In this document: piece by piece, positions 63,832 to 64,000 of the stretch
How the letters are laid out: each line of letters starts with the position of its first letter
Position numbering within the stretch: the first letter of the stretch is position 1
Position numbers and translations under genes: made by a program
The notes under the pieces: model-generated
Seen by the model: only the letters and a program-made list of their open reading frames with translations
Databases searched by the model: none
What the model was told of the DNA's origin: nothing
Origin: Prevotella scopos JCM 17725
GTDB taxonomy: Bacteria; Bacteroidota; Bacteroidia; Bacteroidales; Bacteroidaceae
Reading direction: 5' to 3'
Assembly: GCF_018127785.1 (NCBI RefSeq)
Contig: NZ_CP072390.1
Span: forward strand, 620,001 to 684,000
Length of the DNA stretch: 64,000 bases

Positions 63832-64000
63832 AGTGCAAAAATCGTAAAACCGACATTTTGTCATATATCTTTATCCGATTTTAACAATTGAATTTTAATC
63901 CTTAACGGCTATTAATCTGAAACGATTAAGATTTAGCATTTGTTCGATTTTAATATTTGTTTTGTTTGTATTCTGCTTATTTTCCTTTCTTAAATTTATA

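Overview
The window looks like a chromosomal segment of an oral-type Prevotella (Bacteroidota; the gene set suggests the P. melaninogenica/P. histicola neighbourhood, but genus is as far as I would commit). Reasons: low-to-moderate GC; many promoters with the Bacteroidota -7 box TAnnTTTG(C); a SusC/SusD pair; a BtuB/BtuG pair behind a cobalamin riboswitch; a short primary sigma factor without region 1.1; and a subtilase with a T9SS-like C-terminal end. No tRNA, rRNA, CRISPR array or prophage was seen.

Layout. 0-13 kb: aroC, slyD, a small secreted helical protein, a subtilase, flavodoxin plus a Cys-rich DUF2023 partner, UDP-glucose dehydrogenase, a nitroreductase, glutamine synthetase, a GNAT protein, an MgtC-like membrane protein and a hexapeptide acetyltransferase. 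13-25 kb: a secreted hypothetical protein, an orphan SusC/SusD pair without glycosidases, two tandem paralogous membrane proteins, a siderophore-type TonB receptor, trmD. 25-35 kb: a DUF5020 protein, a divergent LigA2-like NAD+ DNA ligase, a NUDIX enzyme divergent from NhaD, then the B12 uptake operon btuB-btuG, a GNAT protein and an Ala-rich lipoprotein. 35.4-37.0 kb: a complete IS1182-like insertion sequence with terminal inverted repeats and a 6-bp target duplication. 37-49 kb: pyruvate:ferredoxin oxidoreductase, a DUF4143 ATPase with an altered Walker B, an ATP-grasp-like protein, a 53-aa membrane microprotein, a phosphate-selective-type porin, RlmD, pyruvate phosphate dikinase. 49-58 kb: a small Cys/His secreted protein, a serine beta-lactamase-fold lipoprotein bracketed by an 85-bp direct repeat, ClpB, a radical SAM protein, DPP IV. 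58.7-64 kb: a tight operon running rpoD, a secreted hypothetical protein, an HPr-kinase-like protein, an S24/S26 peptidase and a PqqD-like protein, preceded on the right by htrA.

How they fit together: the metabolic genes (PFOR, flavodoxin, PPDK, glutamine synthetase, NhaD) fit an anaerobic fermenter of sugars and peptides; DPP IV and the subtilase handle peptides at the cell surface or periplasm; TonB receptors import cobalamin, a siderophore-like ligand and an unknown glycan or peptide.

The parts least explained by known annotation are: (1) the kinase/peptidase/PqqD module behind the housekeeping sigma gene; (2) a family of intergenic repeats with shared ends (GCTCTATAAcGAATC) and a GTGGTGC-palindrome core, in five places; (3) the 85-bp direct repeat around the beta-lactamase-fold gene; (4) several small uncharacterised proteins.
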